A DNA stretch of 52,354 bases from a virus, in the IMG/VR virus record IMGVR_UViG_3300032322_001410, positions 1-52,354 of that record. The stretch is one strand, 5' to 3'. This document shows positions 8,694 through 16,704 of the stretch, in pieces. Position numbers and translations under genes: made by a program. The first letter of the stretch is position 1, and each line of letters begins with the position of its first letter. Below the pieces are notes generated by a model. It saw only the letters and a list, made by a program, of their open reading frames with translations. It had not been told where the DNA came from and ran no database searches.

Positions 8694-8915
8694 TTATTTA
8701 TTTTTCTCTAATAGTGATAAAACTTCTTCGACTGATTCTTGCACTTGCCAAGTGCCATGCGGTGGACAAAAGACATATGTAATTTTTTCAATCACCCCGT
8801 CAACTTTCTTAGCTGCATTGGTTGGACTTGAATATACAGTTACAATATGGTCAGTATTGATAAGTATACTTTCATCTTTGTATTCTTCTATTGCATTCGT
8901 TAGTTTTATCAACAT
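8694..8915 (-). CDS. Small conserved phage protein, unknown function
   Basis: 73 residues, beginning at ATG 8915 that overlaps the previous stop (TAATG). The sequence runs MLIKLTN...ESILINTDHIVTVY...ITYVFCPPHGTWQVQESVEEV, a short beta-rich unit with a final helix. The layout recalls FlbD-type mini-domains, but that is not a firm match. Confidence 0.65.
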   Translation of the reverse strand: MLIKLTNAIEEYKDESILINTDHIVTVYSSPTNAAKKVDGVIEKITYVFCPPHGTWQVQESVEEVLSLLEKNK

Positions 8916-9442
8916 TAGGATTTCTTTTTCGAAAAGGCTTTCATTGGTTGGACATATCTTTTGTGGTATTCAGTATAATTGTCCAAATAATTTTTATGAT
9001 GAACCCATTTTTCTTTTGTTTTAGATTTGTTGACTAAAAATCCCCATTCACGTTGTCGTGGACCCATAACAAATAGTGTCGTAGCCGGGCCTACACTTTC
9101 ATCTAGTTCTAACCAATGAAAATCTTTTGCTTTTCTAAATAACACACTACCCGGACCACGCCATGTTTGAAAGTCGCCAAACTTTTTACCTTGCTTATTA
9201 AACAATGGTACATGTTCCCAATATCCACCTTTAATAATAATTGTAAAAAAGGGCCAAGGATGATCATGAAAAATAGGATCATCACTTTTAACTATTTTGT
9301 GTAATGTTATATTGAAAGGGAACCATTTACGATTTTTTAAAAATAGATAATATCGGTGCATATACTCTGCACCAGTGTGTCGATCAGGAATCAATCTGTA
9401 TCTTCCTAATTTATCCATTAATTTGTGAAGTATTGTTTTCAT
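8915..9442 (-). CDS. Cupin-like phage protein
   Basis: 175 residues. The core HDHPWPFFTIIIKGGYWEHV (about 76-95) followed by WRGPGSVLFRKAKDFHWLELD has the spaced His pairs and Gly-rich turns of a small-molecule-binding cupin. Similar proteins occur in T4-like marine phages, without known substrate. No ribosome site is evident at ATG 9442, though it is the only reasonable start. A GC-rich hairpin (9461-9483) and a perfect palindrome (9488-9501) lie just upstream. Confidence 0.68.
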   Translation of the reverse strand: MKTILHKLMDKLGRYRLIPDRHTGAEYMHRYYLFLKNRKWFPFNITLHKIVKSDDPIFHDHPWPFFTIIIKGGYWEHVPLFNKQGKKFGDFQTWRGPGSVLFRKAKDFHWLELDESVGPATTLFVMGPRQREWGFLVNKSKTKEKWVHHKNYLDNYTEYHKRYVQPMKAFSKKKS

Positions 9443-9460
9443 TGCATTATAAATGGTAAA

Positions 9461-9483
9461 GCAGCTTTTTTGCAGAAAGCTGC
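9461..9483 (-). terminator. Hairpin between HTH gene and cupin gene
   Basis: An 8-bp perfect stem (GCAGCTTT with AAAGCTGC) around a 7-base loop, downstream of the HTH gene on the minus strand. Only a short T stretch follows, so it may be a weak terminator or an RNA-stabilising structure for either neighbouring transcript. Confidence 0.4.
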
Positions 9484-9487
9484 CAAA

Positions 9488-9501
9488 ACTGTTATAACAG
9501 T
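9488..9501. repeat. Perfect 14-bp palindrome
   Basis: ACTGTTATAACAGT is its own reverse complement. It sits between the end of the HTH-domain gene and the start of the cupin gene, a typical place for a dimeric repressor site. Binding by the neighbouring HTH protein is a guess. Confidence 0.4.
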
Positions 9502-9516
9502 ATTTTAGAAAGGAGA

Positions 9517-9771
9517 TTAAACACCGAGTGCTAGTGCGCGGTAACCAGCAGCAATGATTTCGCGGCTAGGAGTACCTAAACGATATTTCGTAAAAGTTTC
9601 TCCGCGATTGTTGGTACGCTTGTTTGCGTAGATAGCGAATCCACTATAACGTAGGTCGCTTACAGTAGCAGTAGGATTGGCAATACCAAAACGCTGCTTG
9701 ATTTGTGCTGCGGTAAGTTGCTCACCATTTTTGAATGCCTCAAGTAGGCGCTCTTGTTTTGTTACGTTCAT
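9517..9771 (-). CDS. Helix-turn-helix domain protein
   Basis: 84 residues from ATG 9771. A TTG six bases upstream is less likely, since AGGA is correctly spaced for the ATG. The segment LLEAFKNGEQLTAAQIKQRFGIANPTATVSDLRYSGFAIY reads as a winged-helix DNA-binding domain (HTH_39-like), followed by a basic turn and a beta-hairpin. Proteins of this kind are widespread in T4-like phages of marine bacteria and may regulate transcription. It stands alone, with its own strong AAGGA site and flanking non-coding DNA. Confidence 0.75.
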   Translation of the reverse strand: MNVTKQERLLEAFKNGEQLTAAQIKQRFGIANPTATVSDLRYSGFAIYANKRTNNRGETFTKYRLGTPSREIIAAGYRALALGV

Positions 9772-9859
9772 AATCAATTTTCCTTATAAAATGTCGCTGT
9801 TCTCACAACGTGATAAGATTATATAATAAACTTGTTTACTATACAATTAAAAAGGTGAA

Positions 9860-10576
9860 TTAATTTTCAACGTATCGCCCATTTTGTCCAAGCTGTCCTT
9901 TTACACCTACAATTGGAATTTCCTTTACATGTTCTTGTGGGAGTAATAAAAACATTAGGTGTTCAATATCCATGCGCTTTTTTTCTTTAAGTCTGGCCAA
10001 AAATTCTTCAGTTGCCTTGGCATAGAAGGATTTTATTGTTTCGTGATGAGTTTTTGGCCAAGACCAAAGCCTAGACATATATTGAAATGGTACATCCATT
10101 TGTTCTCTTGGGTCGATGAATTGTGTTCTAAAACGCATTGGTACAATAATTTTATCTAAAAATCTTTCATAGATAATTGGATTAAAATTATCGTTGAGTT
10201 CATATCTACCGGAAATTTTGTGTATTCTATCAACACCTTCAAGTAAATTATTATCCTCAATCATTTTTAGTGCTGTATTAAAAGCCAACAATTCTGATAA
10301 GTTTTTAACGATATCCCAGTTCTCTGTGTTTTCTTGGATATGTTTCATTGTTTTATCCCCACTCAGATTAACTATCCAATGGGCAGAATTTTTTAATTCT
10401 GAAAATACATTATCTGGTAATGTTTCGGCAGACGATTCAACAATAATAATCGTACTGTTCGGCAGTCTACTTTTTATACTTTTAATTGTTTGTAGAGTTT
10501 GATTAAGACGTTTATCTTGCTCAAACTTTCCAAATTTGGTTACGATGGCACTGGTTATTAGGAAACAATGTTTCAC
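9860..10576 (-). CDS. Conserved phage protein, possibly glycosyltransferase-like
   Basis: 238 residues starting at GTG 10576, which overlaps the previous stop as GTGA with AGAGG upstream. The N-terminus (KHCFLITSAIV, then TLQTIKSIKSRLPNSTIIIVESS) looks like a Rossmann-type beta-alpha-beta unit, and HKISGRYELNDNF recalls a motif in phage proteins annotated as putative glycosyltransferases. No DxD motif is certain. Function remains open. Confidence 0.6.
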   Translation of the reverse strand: MKHCFLITSAIVTKFGKFEQDKRLNQTLQTIKSIKSRLPNSTIIIVESSAETLPDNVFSELKNSAHWIVNLSGDKTMKHIQENTENWDIVKNLSELLAFNTALKMIEDNNLLEGVDRIHKISGRYELNDNFNPIIYERFLDKIIVPMRFRTQFIDPREQMDVPFQYMSRLWSWPKTHHETIKSFYAKATEEFLARLKEKKRMDIEHLMFLLLPQEHVKEIPIVGVKGQLGQNGRYVEN

Positions 10577-10773
10577 TTTCGGCCTCTTTCTCTCACAGAA
10601 TCCTTTAACATACTTTTTATTATCAGAAGTACCCTATTTTTTTCTCTATCGCTAAGAATTTTTATCATCGCAAGTTTGTCATCATAACTATTTGCATTTT
10701 CTAAAAATTCTTTTGGTACTGCTAATTTTGGTTTTTTTGGTTTGTATTTTTTAAAATCGTTATTGTCGCTCAT
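10573..10773 (-). CDS. Small basic phage protein
   Basis: 66 residues with a Lys/Pro-rich N-terminus (FKKYKPKKPKLAVPKEFLENA) and a helical C-terminus. It overlaps both neighbours (14 bases upstream, GTGA downstream), indicating tight coupling. The basic, probably disordered head could bind nucleic acid or a protein partner. Unknown function. Confidence 0.65.
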   Translation of the reverse strand: MSDNNDFKKYKPKKPKLAVPKEFLENANSYDDKLAMIKILSDREKNRVLLIIKSMLKDSVRERGRK

Positions 10774-10969
10774 TAAAGTAAAGTTCCAATGCTTCTAATT
10801 TGTCCTGGTATTCACTAATACCAGACAACTCTTTTTCAATAGAACCTACTAAATCAGTATGATCATGAATAGCCATTGGATTGTTTAACATAATCTCAAT
10901 GTTTAATCTATGCTTTTCTATTGATGCCTCGAATTGTTTTTTAAGTGAGTTTAAGATTTCTTTCCTCAT
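10760..10969 (-). CDS. Small helical phage protein
   Basis: 69 residues, almost entirely helical by composition (EILNSLKKQFEASIEKHRLNIEIML and KELSGISEYQDKLEALELYF), probably a short coiled-coil hairpin. It begins two bases after the metallophosphoesterase stop. A familiar type of small T4-like phage protein without assigned role. Confidence 0.65.
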   Translation of the reverse strand: MRKEILNSLKKQFEASIEKHRLNIEIMLNNPMAIHDHTDLVGSIEKELSGISEYQDKLEALELYFNERQ

Positions 10970-10971
10970 TT

Positions 10972-11811
10972 TTAAATCTCCACGTATTTAAGTTTAAAAT
11001 CATCCGCTTTTTGTTCGTAGTTTATGTAACCACGCGGATTGCATATGATGCGGGTAGTACCGATCATATAATCAAAGTTCTCATGAGTATGACCATGAGT
11101 CCACAGTTTAATTTGTCTACGATCCAAAATAAAATCATCAAGGTTAGTACTATACGCACCATTCATAACAACTTCTTTTTTATATCGTGGATGTGTGCTA
11201 GCTTTACTTGGTGCATGATGTCCAACTACGACAACAGGTAATTTTGGATGTAATGCCAATACCTCATCTAGACCACGCTTAAAGGCACGGTGGTCTTCTA
11301 CAGCATCCTCTGGCATGAAAGTGCTATAATACTTGTCATCGGTTTTGATACCATTCTTAACACAATTAAAGTCATTCATCATGTTGCGAATGCGTAGCAT
11401 GGTGAGTGGATCCTCACCATTCATGTCAGTCCACAATGTGCCACCGTAGAACAACACACCGTTAATGATACGCCATTCTTTATCTAAGAAATAGACATTG
11501 TGGTAGTCACCGAATGTACCACGGATAATGTTAGCACTTGTTTGGAAGTCACCATGATAGTGTTCGTGATTGCCCATAATTAGTATTACGTGCGGAAATC
11601 TTTCTGCACAACGAACAACAAAGTCGTGGTAGCGTTTGCCACGTTCGCGGACACCCGATGTTGCAGACACCTCTGCATCGTAACTTAAATCGGTTAATTC
11701 ATCAGCAATAAAGATATCACCACCGAGGATAAGGACATCTGCGCCTTCTTCGTTATGAAGGTCCAAATCACCGAACTCTAAGTGTACATCACTTGTGATT
11801 GCAATTTTCAT
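10972..11811 (-). CDS. Metallophosphoesterase
   Basis: 279 residues. ATG 11811 overlaps the upstream stop as ATGA and has AAGGCGG before it, so a TTG two codons upstream is not needed. The calcineurin-like signature is complete: SDVHLEFGD (DxH), LGGDIF (GDxx), MGNHEHY (GNHE), VVGHHAPS (GH) and THGHTHE (GHxH), which hold two metal ions. Substrate unknown: candidates are nucleotides, cyclic nucleotides or nucleic-acid ends. Related proteins are common in large phages. Confidence 0.88.
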   Translation of the reverse strand: MKIAITSDVHLEFGDLDLHNEEGADVLILGGDIFIADELTDLSYDAEVSATSGVRERGKRYHDFVVRCAERFPHVILIMGNHEHYHGDFQTSANIIRGTFGDYHNVYFLDKEWRIINGVLFYGGTLWTDMNGEDPLTMLRIRNMMNDFNCVKNGIKTDDKYYSTFMPEDAVEDHRAFKRGLDEVLALHPKLPVVVVGHHAPSKASTHPRYKKEVVMNGAYSTNLDDFILDRRQIKLWTHGHTHENFDYMIGTTRIICNPRGYINYEQKADDFKLKYVEI

Positions 11812-12047
11812 ACGCAATAACCGCCTTTAAATTTGTATACGTTACTATCCCATCTTAGCTGTTCATATATCTCATTGTCAACACACTTGTATGGGTCTTT
11901 ATAATTCAATACAGCAAAATAACCTATTCCACCTATCGCTGCCATAAGTATGAGCCAAGGCAGCATTTTTCCAAATGCACCCAATGACTGAAATACTTGC
12001 AATACTAACGGTAGTATTTTTTGTAAATTCTCTAATAGGTTTTTCAT
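11808..12047 (-). CDS. Small membrane protein
   Basis: 79 residues: amphipathic N-terminus (LLENLQKILPLVLQVFQSLGAF), one membrane segment (about 29-48) and a C-terminal tail with two cysteines (DPYKCVDN and GGYCV). The paired cysteines suggest a tail in the periplasm. A TATAAT hexamer directly abuts the ATG, too close to serve as its promoter. Confidence 0.6.
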   Translation of the reverse strand: MKNLLENLQKILPLVLQVFQSLGAFGKMLPWLILMAAIGGIGYFAVLNYKDPYKCVDNEIYEQLRWDSNVYKFKGGYCV

Positions 12048-12054
12048 ATTATAG

Positions 12055-12086
12055 CATAAAAAGATTATTTAGTACATCTTTTTATG
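12055..12086 (-). terminator. Perfect 10-bp inverted repeat at a gene end
   Basis: CATAAAAAGA and TCTTTTTATG flank a 12-base loop. On the minus strand it overlaps the stop of the gene ending at 12082 and precedes the small membrane protein. The AT-rich stem with its internal T-run could work as a weak terminator or processing site. Confidence 0.35.
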
Positions 12087-12348
12087 ACCATTTTAATAAA
12101 AACCAAGTTAAGTGTTCTTCACTAGAAAATTCTGCCTCTAACCACGCAGTGTCATATTCTCTACCTGCTGAGTCCATTTTATAGCCTGTGATTATATCTA
12201 CATTGTATTCTTGTTTCCACCACTGTGCAGGAAGGGTATTAGATTCTACCCAAGATAATAATCTCCCATTAGAATGCTTCTCCCACATCACACGGTGCGC
12301 ATTATTAAATGCTGGCTGTATATCATCTATCTTAGCTATTATTCCCAC
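12082..12348 (-). CDS. Conserved phage protein (IDDIQPAFNNAHR...HLTWFLLKWS)
   Basis: 88 residues from GTG 12348, overlapping the upstream zinc-finger gene by 17 bases. Highly recognisable conserved ends, IAKIDDIQPAFNNAHRVMWEK and AEFSSEEHLTWFLLKWS, recur in T4-like phages. Rich in Trp. No enzymatic motif and no known role. Confidence 0.68.
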   Translation of the reverse strand: MGIIAKIDDIQPAFNNAHRVMWEKHSNGRLLSWVESNTLPAQWWKQEYNVDIITGYKMDSAGREYDTAWLEAEFSSEEHLTWFLLKWS

Positions 12349-12724
12349 TTAACTCACTCACATGTTTACAGGCTTTGCGGAACTGAAATCCAGGGCAAGT
12401 ACAATCCCAACCCTTGCTATTTTTCGTGACAATATACTTGTTACCTTTACTACCTGCAACTTCGTATACCTTAACATCCGTATCAACATCTTTCATTGAA
12501 CCACTTAGTAATTCGATATCATTTACTAAGTCCATATTGATTACACGGATTTTCATTTGATCGTCACCGGTCATACAAAACTGACGATCATTCAACCATT
12601 TGTAACTAGGAACAACGATCCCCTCAAACACGTGAATATTTGATTGAGGGGGAATCATGCGAGGGCCCTGTGAGTAACGCACAGTGACCTTTACTTTGCT
12701 ATCCTTTGTAGGAACTTGTATCAT
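12332..12724 (-). CDS. SWIM-type zinc-finger protein
   Basis: 130 residues. The C-terminus carries a clean SWIM finger, CxC-x8-CxH at C108, C110, C119 and H121 (WDCTCPGFQFRKACKH). The preceding 100 residues form a beta-rich domain (VKVTVRYSQG...GIVVPSYKWLNDRQFCMTG). SWIM fingers bind DNA or proteins. Similar proteins occur in T4-like phages. The ATG overlaps the upstream stop as ATGA. Confidence 0.8.
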   Translation of the reverse strand: MIQVPTKDSKVKVTVRYSQGPRMIPPQSNIHVFEGIVVPSYKWLNDRQFCMTGDDQMKIRVINMDLVNDIELLSGSMKDVDTDVKVYEVAGSKGNKYIVTKNSKGWDCTCPGFQFRKACKHVSELSGNNS

Positions 12725-12924
12725 TTTTTAGTGACTGTAGATTTAAACAGAATACCAAACAGAATCATCAGACCCCATGCTTGTAGCAAACCAATTTCTT
12801 TAATACCGTCAACTGCTGGAACTAGACAACCATTCCAAAGCAACATGACTGGGTAACTAAACAATAGACCTAGTACAACAACGATACCGACAATCATAAA
12901 AAGTGCTTCAAAAACATCTTTCAT
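12721..12924 (-). CDS. Small two-pass membrane protein
   Basis: 67 residues with two hydrophobic segments (about 7-30 and 46-61) joined by WNGCLVPAVDGIKEIG. The pattern LLWNxxLVPAV...LLQAWGLMILFGILFK belongs to a small membrane family I recall from many T4-like phages, function unknown. Coupled to the SWIM gene by ATGA. Confidence 0.68.
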   Translation of the reverse strand: MKDVFEALFMIVGIVVVLGLLFSYPVMLLWNGCLVPAVDGIKEIGLLQAWGLMILFGILFKSTVTKK

Positions 12925-12940
12925 AATTTATGATCCTAAC

Positions 12941-13132
12941 TTATAATTTTATAGTACGAATTCTAAAATCATTCTCGGTCAAACCATTTAATGTGCCGTT
13001 GATACCACCTTGGCTTTGTTTAATTTGTTGCACTCGGTATGAGTTGGCCGTATTTAAATCAGAAAACGGAGACAATGGTTCCCACTTATTATCACCGTAT
13101 CTATATTCAACCATGAATACTGTATTATTCAT
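12941..13132 (-). CDS. Small conserved phage protein
   Basis: 63 residues from ATG 13132, which overlaps the preceding stop (TAATG). A longer frame upstream is out of context. FMVEYRYGDNKWEPLSPFSDLNTANSYRVQQIK is compact alpha/beta, ending in FRIRTIKL. Unknown function. Confidence 0.6.
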   Translation of the reverse strand: MNNTVFMVEYRYGDNKWEPLSPFSDLNTANSYRVQQIKQSQGGINGTLNGLTENDFRIRTIKL

Positions 13133-13362
13133 TATACTTTGTCCAGTTGAATTTGAAGACCTTCCCAAGTGCCTGCGATACCAACCGCTGCAATATTGTC
13201 ACTGCGGCTGAACTCTAGTGCATCAAGTGCCTTTTGTGTAGCAGCATTGAACGTGATAAACTGTCCAACACCCTCACGAATTTGTTTAGCAGTAGCATAG
13301 AAACATGCATTGCCGTTAATAATACGAAACTTTTGTGATTGTTTGAATCGTTTGATAACCAT
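13132..13362 (-). CDS. Small conserved phage protein
   Basis: 76 residues, chained by one-base TAATG overlaps to both neighbours and therefore part of the transcript from the promoter at 13668-13696. The composition is mixed alpha/beta with a short basic N-terminus (VIKRFKQSQKFRI). No motif recognised. Confidence 0.6.
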   Translation of the reverse strand: MVIKRFKQSQKFRIINGNACFYATAKQIREGVGQFITFNAATQKALDALEFSRSDNIAAVGIAGTWEGLQIQLDKV

Positions 13363-13637
13363 TATGCAATCTCCTTACCGTCGGAAGTTACAAGAACCAT
13401 TTCTTCGTTTTCACGTTTTTGCATCATTTCGCTAAGAATAAACTTTGCAATATTAATATTCTTGCGAGCCTGATCAGTAGCCTGCGCATGTCCAAAAGAC
13501 ATAAGTTCCTGTGCATCACTCAAAACACTCATTGCAACCATTTCTAGACCCGACAGTCGGGCAGTGATGGATTGCATGTATTGGTCACGAATATCTTGTG
13601 CAGACATACCATAGCAGTTTTTTTCAAATTCAGTCAT
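13362..13637 (-). CDS. Small helical early protein
   Basis: 91 residues from ATG 13637 (MTEFEKNCYGMS). A longer frame reads back through a promoter and is rejected, since AAGGAG sits right before this ATG. The protein is strongly helical (SAQDIRDQYMQSITARLSGLEMVAMSVLSDAQELM). First gene after a near-consensus promoter, so probably expressed early, with two small genes behind it. Confidence 0.72.
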   Translation of the reverse strand: MTEFEKNCYGMSAQDIRDQYMQSITARLSGLEMVAMSVLSDAQELMSFGHAQATDQARKNINIAKFILSEMMQKRENEEMVLVTSDGKEIA

Positions 13638-13667
13638 TTGCTTCTCCTTATCAATCACTATACCGAT

Positions 13668-13696
13668 ATTATATAACCAATTGGATTTATTGTCAA
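13668..13696 (-). promoter_or_regulatory. Strong sigma70-type promoter, family copy 1
   Basis: TTGACA at 13696-13691 and TATAAT at 13673-13668, both consensus, separated by 17 bases. It shares the 14-base core TTGACAATAAATCC with five other promoters in this window and the post-start sequence CGGTATAGT with several. It drives the gene starting at 13637. Confidence 0.85.
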
Positions 13697-13712
13697 CCAA
13701 AATCGTAAAAAT

Positions 13713-13943
13713 TTATGTTAACAATTTGATAAGTAAACCTATTGTATAAATTGCAAGTAATGTTGCATTAATGACAATAAGACTCCATTCACGCCATGCA
13801 ATTGACACGATTAACCATAGTAATGCACCAAAATTTAATAGTGCAGGACCTAGTGGGTACAGATTGATGCTTGTGCAAACAGCCCCGACAATTGTTACAA
13901 AAGTTGCAACCCATTTGAGATAAAATACGAACTTTTCTTTCAT
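13713..13943 (-). CDS. Small multi-pass membrane protein (DUF6552-like)
   Basis: 76 residues with three hydrophobic segments. WVATFVTIVGAVCTSINLYPLGPALLNFGALLWLIVSIAW matches the pattern I recall for DUF6552, a small phage and bacterial membrane family of unknown role. The -10 box of its promoter ends only six bases before ATG 13943, so the transcript would start at or next to the start codon (leaderless). No alternative in-frame start lies downstream. Confidence 0.65.
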   Translation of the reverse strand: MKEKFVFYLKWVATFVTIVGAVCTSINLYPLGPALLNFGALLWLIVSIAWREWSLIVINATLLAIYTIGLLIKLLT

Positions 13944-13949
13944 GTCCGT

Positions 13950-13978
13950 ATTCTATCAAAGTTTGGATTTATTGTCAA
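13950..13978 (-). promoter_or_regulatory. Strong sigma70-type promoter, family copy 2
   Basis: TTGACA at 13978-13973, TAGAAT at 13955-13950, 17-base spacer, and the shared core TTGACAATAAATCC. The clpP stop codon (TGA 13977-13975) lies inside the -35 hexamer. The ATG of the downstream gene is six bases past the -10 box. Confidence 0.83.
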
Positions 13979-14568
13979 CCTTTTCTCTTTTTGACAACTT
14001 CATCAGCAAGCCCATAATCTACAGCCTCTTGGGCGCTCATAAAAAAGTCACGTTCCATATCTCGCTGTAGTTCGACAAAGGTCTTGCCTTTGCTATTATG
14101 ATTTACGTATATTTCAGTTAAGCTTCTTTTCATAGCCAAAATTTCTTTGACTTGAATTTCCATATCAGTCGCCTGACCACGTGCGCCACCGCTTGGTTGG
14201 TGAATCATGTGTCTTGCATTTGTAAGAATATAGCGTTTACCAATAGCTCCTGCATTTGCTAGTAGGCTTCCCATTGAGCAAGCTTGTCCCATAACGATTG
14301 TAGAAACGTCAGGCTTTACAAATTGCATTGCATCGTAAATAGCCATACCTGCTGTTACACTACCGCCGGGACTGTTGATGTACAATTGGATATCTTTCGT
14401 ATCGTCCTCACTTTCTAAAAACAAGAGTTGGGCTACGATAAGATTTGCCATGTGGTCATGAACTTCACCTTCTAGTAAGATAACACGGTCACGCAATAGG
14501 CGACTGTAGATATCATAACTACGTTCACCTTTGCTGGTTTGTTCAATAACGATTGGTACTAAAGACAT
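13975..14568 (-). CDS. clpP: ATP-dependent Clp protease proteolytic subunit
   Basis: 197 residues. The serine peptidase that forms the double-heptamer chamber fed by ClpX or ClpA. The triad is intact: S98 ([10 protein letters not shown]), H123 (MIHQPSGG) and D174 (MERDFFMS). The N-terminus [20 protein letters not shown] aligns with the mature, processed end of bacterial ClpP, so the propeptide is absent and self-cleavage is not needed. A good AAAGGA site precedes ATG 14568. A true ClpP is distinct from the ClpP-fold prohead proteases of some phages. A matching clpX and clpS lie within 8 kb. A weak promoter (TATAAT at 14600-14595) may serve it. Confidence 0.95.
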   Translation of the reverse strand: MSLVPIVIEQTSKGERSYDIYSRLLRDRVILLEGEVHDHMANLIVAQLLFLESEDDTKDIQLYINSPGGSVTAGMAIYDAMQFVKPDVSTIVMGQACSMGSLLANAGAIGKRYILTNARHMIHQPSGGARGQATDMEIQVKEILAMKRSLTEIYVNHNSKGKTFVELQRDMERDFFMSAQEAVDYGLADEVVKKRKG

Positions 14569-14632
14569 ATTATTCCTTTAAGTTAAATGAATACATTATA
14601 ACAAAAAGAAAATAATTTTTATATGATTTTGG

Positions 14633-16135
14633 TTATTTACGTTTTTCTCTACCTAAGCCAATAGTTTGTTCAGGTTCAGCCTTACGTTTTGGTTCTGTGA
14701 TATCTTTTGCTATATCTTTTAATTCAGGTTCGGGCATAGCGTCATCATCGTCTACTCTAGGTTCATCAGGCTCACTACTTACGTCATCATCGGTTCTACC
14801 CAATTTAAAACTAAATCCGCCGGCGGTTGGCTCACTTGCACTGGATTTGTTCTCTATTGATATATCACCGTCTAGTTTTGCAGGCCATTGTGTGGCAAAA
14901 GTCAACTCTCCGTTAGAGTAATCGGTATACTGTTGTATAAAATTCATTTCTAAAATTTGCAATACTGCTGCACTAAATCCAGGTATAGCATCTCGTTTGT
15001 TTACGGCTTCTGCTACTTCTTTTTTAATTCCATAAATTAATTTGCCACCATCAGTGACTTTACCTTTCGCCTGAATGTCTTGTACAGGAGTAAGATATTG
15101 TTTTGGTAATGGAGTTTTGTTTTTGTAACTATCAATAGCCATACTCATTAGTTTTGGTGATTTAGAACTAAATGGTAAAAACTTACGCCATTTTTGACTG
15201 ATACTATCAGGATAGTTTTCGTAAATAAAATCAATGGCTTTAAATGCTGAAGTAATAGTATTAGGCCCTGACTTATCACTTTCTTGGCAAATTTCGATAA
15301 ATCGTATTGCCTTTGCTAAACCCGGACTACGCTTTAAATCAGGTGGAATTTTAAGACCAGATATTGCAGGTGCTGCTCCTCCACCGGTGCCCTTACTACT
15401 GATATTAATTTTATGATTGCTATTTGGATTTTTTATTTCTGCAAAACTGTCCGCTAAATTTGTGTTCGCCTTGCTAGGAAAATTTAACATCAAATCATCA
15501 ATACTACCGCCTAACCACTGTTCAAATTTTTCTCGTTTAGGGAAACGTGTACGACGATATAATAATGCTAGAACACCTAAATATTCTCCTGCGTAATCAA
15601 CAATTGCTTTACGAACTTTTTCTTTTTTGGCAAACTCGTCAGATAGAACAACTGCTTCCCCTGAAACAATATATTTGGCTAAATTTATAATTTCTTTACC
15701 ATAGTCTGTTTGATTTAGTACAGGATTATTTGCGATAACTTCGTAAAAATCATGTGCAGGCATATCCTTATCTGTTATTCCAATTTGACTAGGTTTTACT
15801 AACATAGCCTCTTTTGTTTCAGCCTTTTCTCCTGCAGCAGGTTGCTGACCACCAAACTCGGACGTTTTTCTTAATGCGCTTAGAGGCACTTCTTGGTCAT
15901 CAATTGTTCGGGCTTTTAAATTGCCCTTAAACATGTCAGACTTATATAAATTCATAAATCTATTTGCTTCTCTAGGATCAATTACAACTTCTTCTCCTTC
16001 TAAGTTTGTAAATGGACTTCTAGATTTAATTTTGTTTATAAAGGTTGAAAAACGTTCCTCACGTTTTAATATTTCACCGGCACTTAGGGAAACGCCCTCA
16101 GTTAGATTGTCAAGAATTGTTAGTAAATCACGCAT
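14633..16135 (-). CDS. Conserved large phage protein, unknown function
   Basis: 500 residues from ATG 16135. The N-terminus (MRDLLTILDNLTEGVSLSAG, then RFSTFINKIKSRSPF) resembles the start of proteins I recall from marine T4-like phages. The middle has FAEIKNPNSNHKINISSKGTG followed by GGAAPAISGLKIP, a strongly conserved-looking Gly-rich patch that might belong to a nuclease-like fold, though no complete catalytic set is visible. The C-terminal 70 residues are acidic and disordered (DDDVSSEPDEPRVDDDDAMPE) with a basic end. Could be an internal or DNA-processing protein. I do not assign a role. Confidence 0.7.
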   Translation of the reverse strand: MRDLLTILDNLTEGVSLSAGEILKREERFSTFINKIKSRSPFTNLEGEEVVIDPREANRFMNLYKSDMFKGNLKARTIDDQEVPLSALRKTSEFGGQQPAAGEKAETKEAMLVKPSQIGITDKDMPAHDFYEVIANNPVLNQTDYGKEIINLAKYIVSGEAVVLSDEFAKKEKVRKAIVDYAGEYLGVLALLYRRTRFPKREKFEQWLGGSIDDLMLNFPSKANTNLADSFAEIKNPNSNHKINISSKGTGGGAAPAISGLKIPPDLKRSPGLAKAIRFIEICQESDKSGPNTITSAFKAIDFIYENYPDSISQKWRKFLPFSSKSPKLMSMAIDSYKNKTPLPKQYLTPVQDIQAKGKVTDGGKLIYGIKKEVAEAVNKRDAIPGFSAAVLQILEMNFIQQYTDYSNGELTFATQWPAKLDGDISIENKSSASEPTAGGFSFKLGRTDDDVSSEPDEPRVDDDDAMPEPELKDIAKDITEPKRKAEPEQTIGLGREKRK

Positions 16136-16144
16136 AATATGTAT

Positions 16145-16639
16145 TTAGCATTTAAACATGTCTTGATACTTGAACCATTTTTTGATATTGTGATAGGTTT
16201 TAAGTGGGATACCATGTTTATATAATTTTTCTTTGAATCTGAAAAAAGTCGGACCATGGCTCATTAAGCCTGATTTTCCGTGTTTTTTTCTTATTTTAGT
16301 CTCTATGTCCCACTGATGTTGATGCGCCATTTCATGAGCCAAAATTGTGACTAACCATTGGGGACAGTAAAACTTATCCATTAATTCTATTGAACAATAA
16401 CTTCCGGACGGATGAACATCCCATGAACCCACGCACATCCCCCAATATCTCTTTCTATAGGGTTTTATGATTATTTCAGGAACTTCTAATTGATTGCGAA
16501 AAACAGACTCATTGAGTAATTCATATACGTGCAGAACGTCTTGGTAAACAGGCCTGTACATTAACTTTTTCTGATAAGTTAACTTGGGCAGAGGAAGATG
16601 CATTATGTCCTCTAAAGAATACTGTTCCAAATAAGACAT
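16145..16639 (-). CDS. SprT-like zinc metalloprotease
   Basis: 164 residues from ATG 16639, the first ATG of the frame. A TTG 17 codons upstream would overlap the divergent gene and neither start has a clear ribosome site. The zincin motif HEMAHQHQW (H102, E103, H106) follows LVTILA, with MSHGPTFFRFKEKL downstream, giving the SprT layout. The family includes SPRTN/Wss1-like proteases acting on DNA-bound proteins. In phages the substrate is unknown. The conserved YWGMCVGSW segment is also typical of SprT-like N-terminal halves. Confidence 0.82.
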   Translation of the reverse strand: MSYLEQYSLEDIMHLPLPKLTYQKKLMYRPVYQDVLHVYELLNESVFRNQLEVPEIIIKPYRKRYWGMCVGSWDVHPSGSYCSIELMDKFYCPQWLVTILAHEMAHQHQWDIETKIRKKHGKSGLMSHGPTFFRFKEKLYKHGIPLKTYHNIKKWFKYQDMFKC

Positions 16640-16704
16640 ACAAATATTTAGTAAAAAATTGACTTTCACCCGTTTGTTGTCTAAATACAATGAAGGAGAC
16701 TTTT

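Noticed and set aside
12048-12053. TATAAT directly before the ATG at 12047
   Set aside because: No room for a transcription start before the ATG and no -35 box at the right distance.
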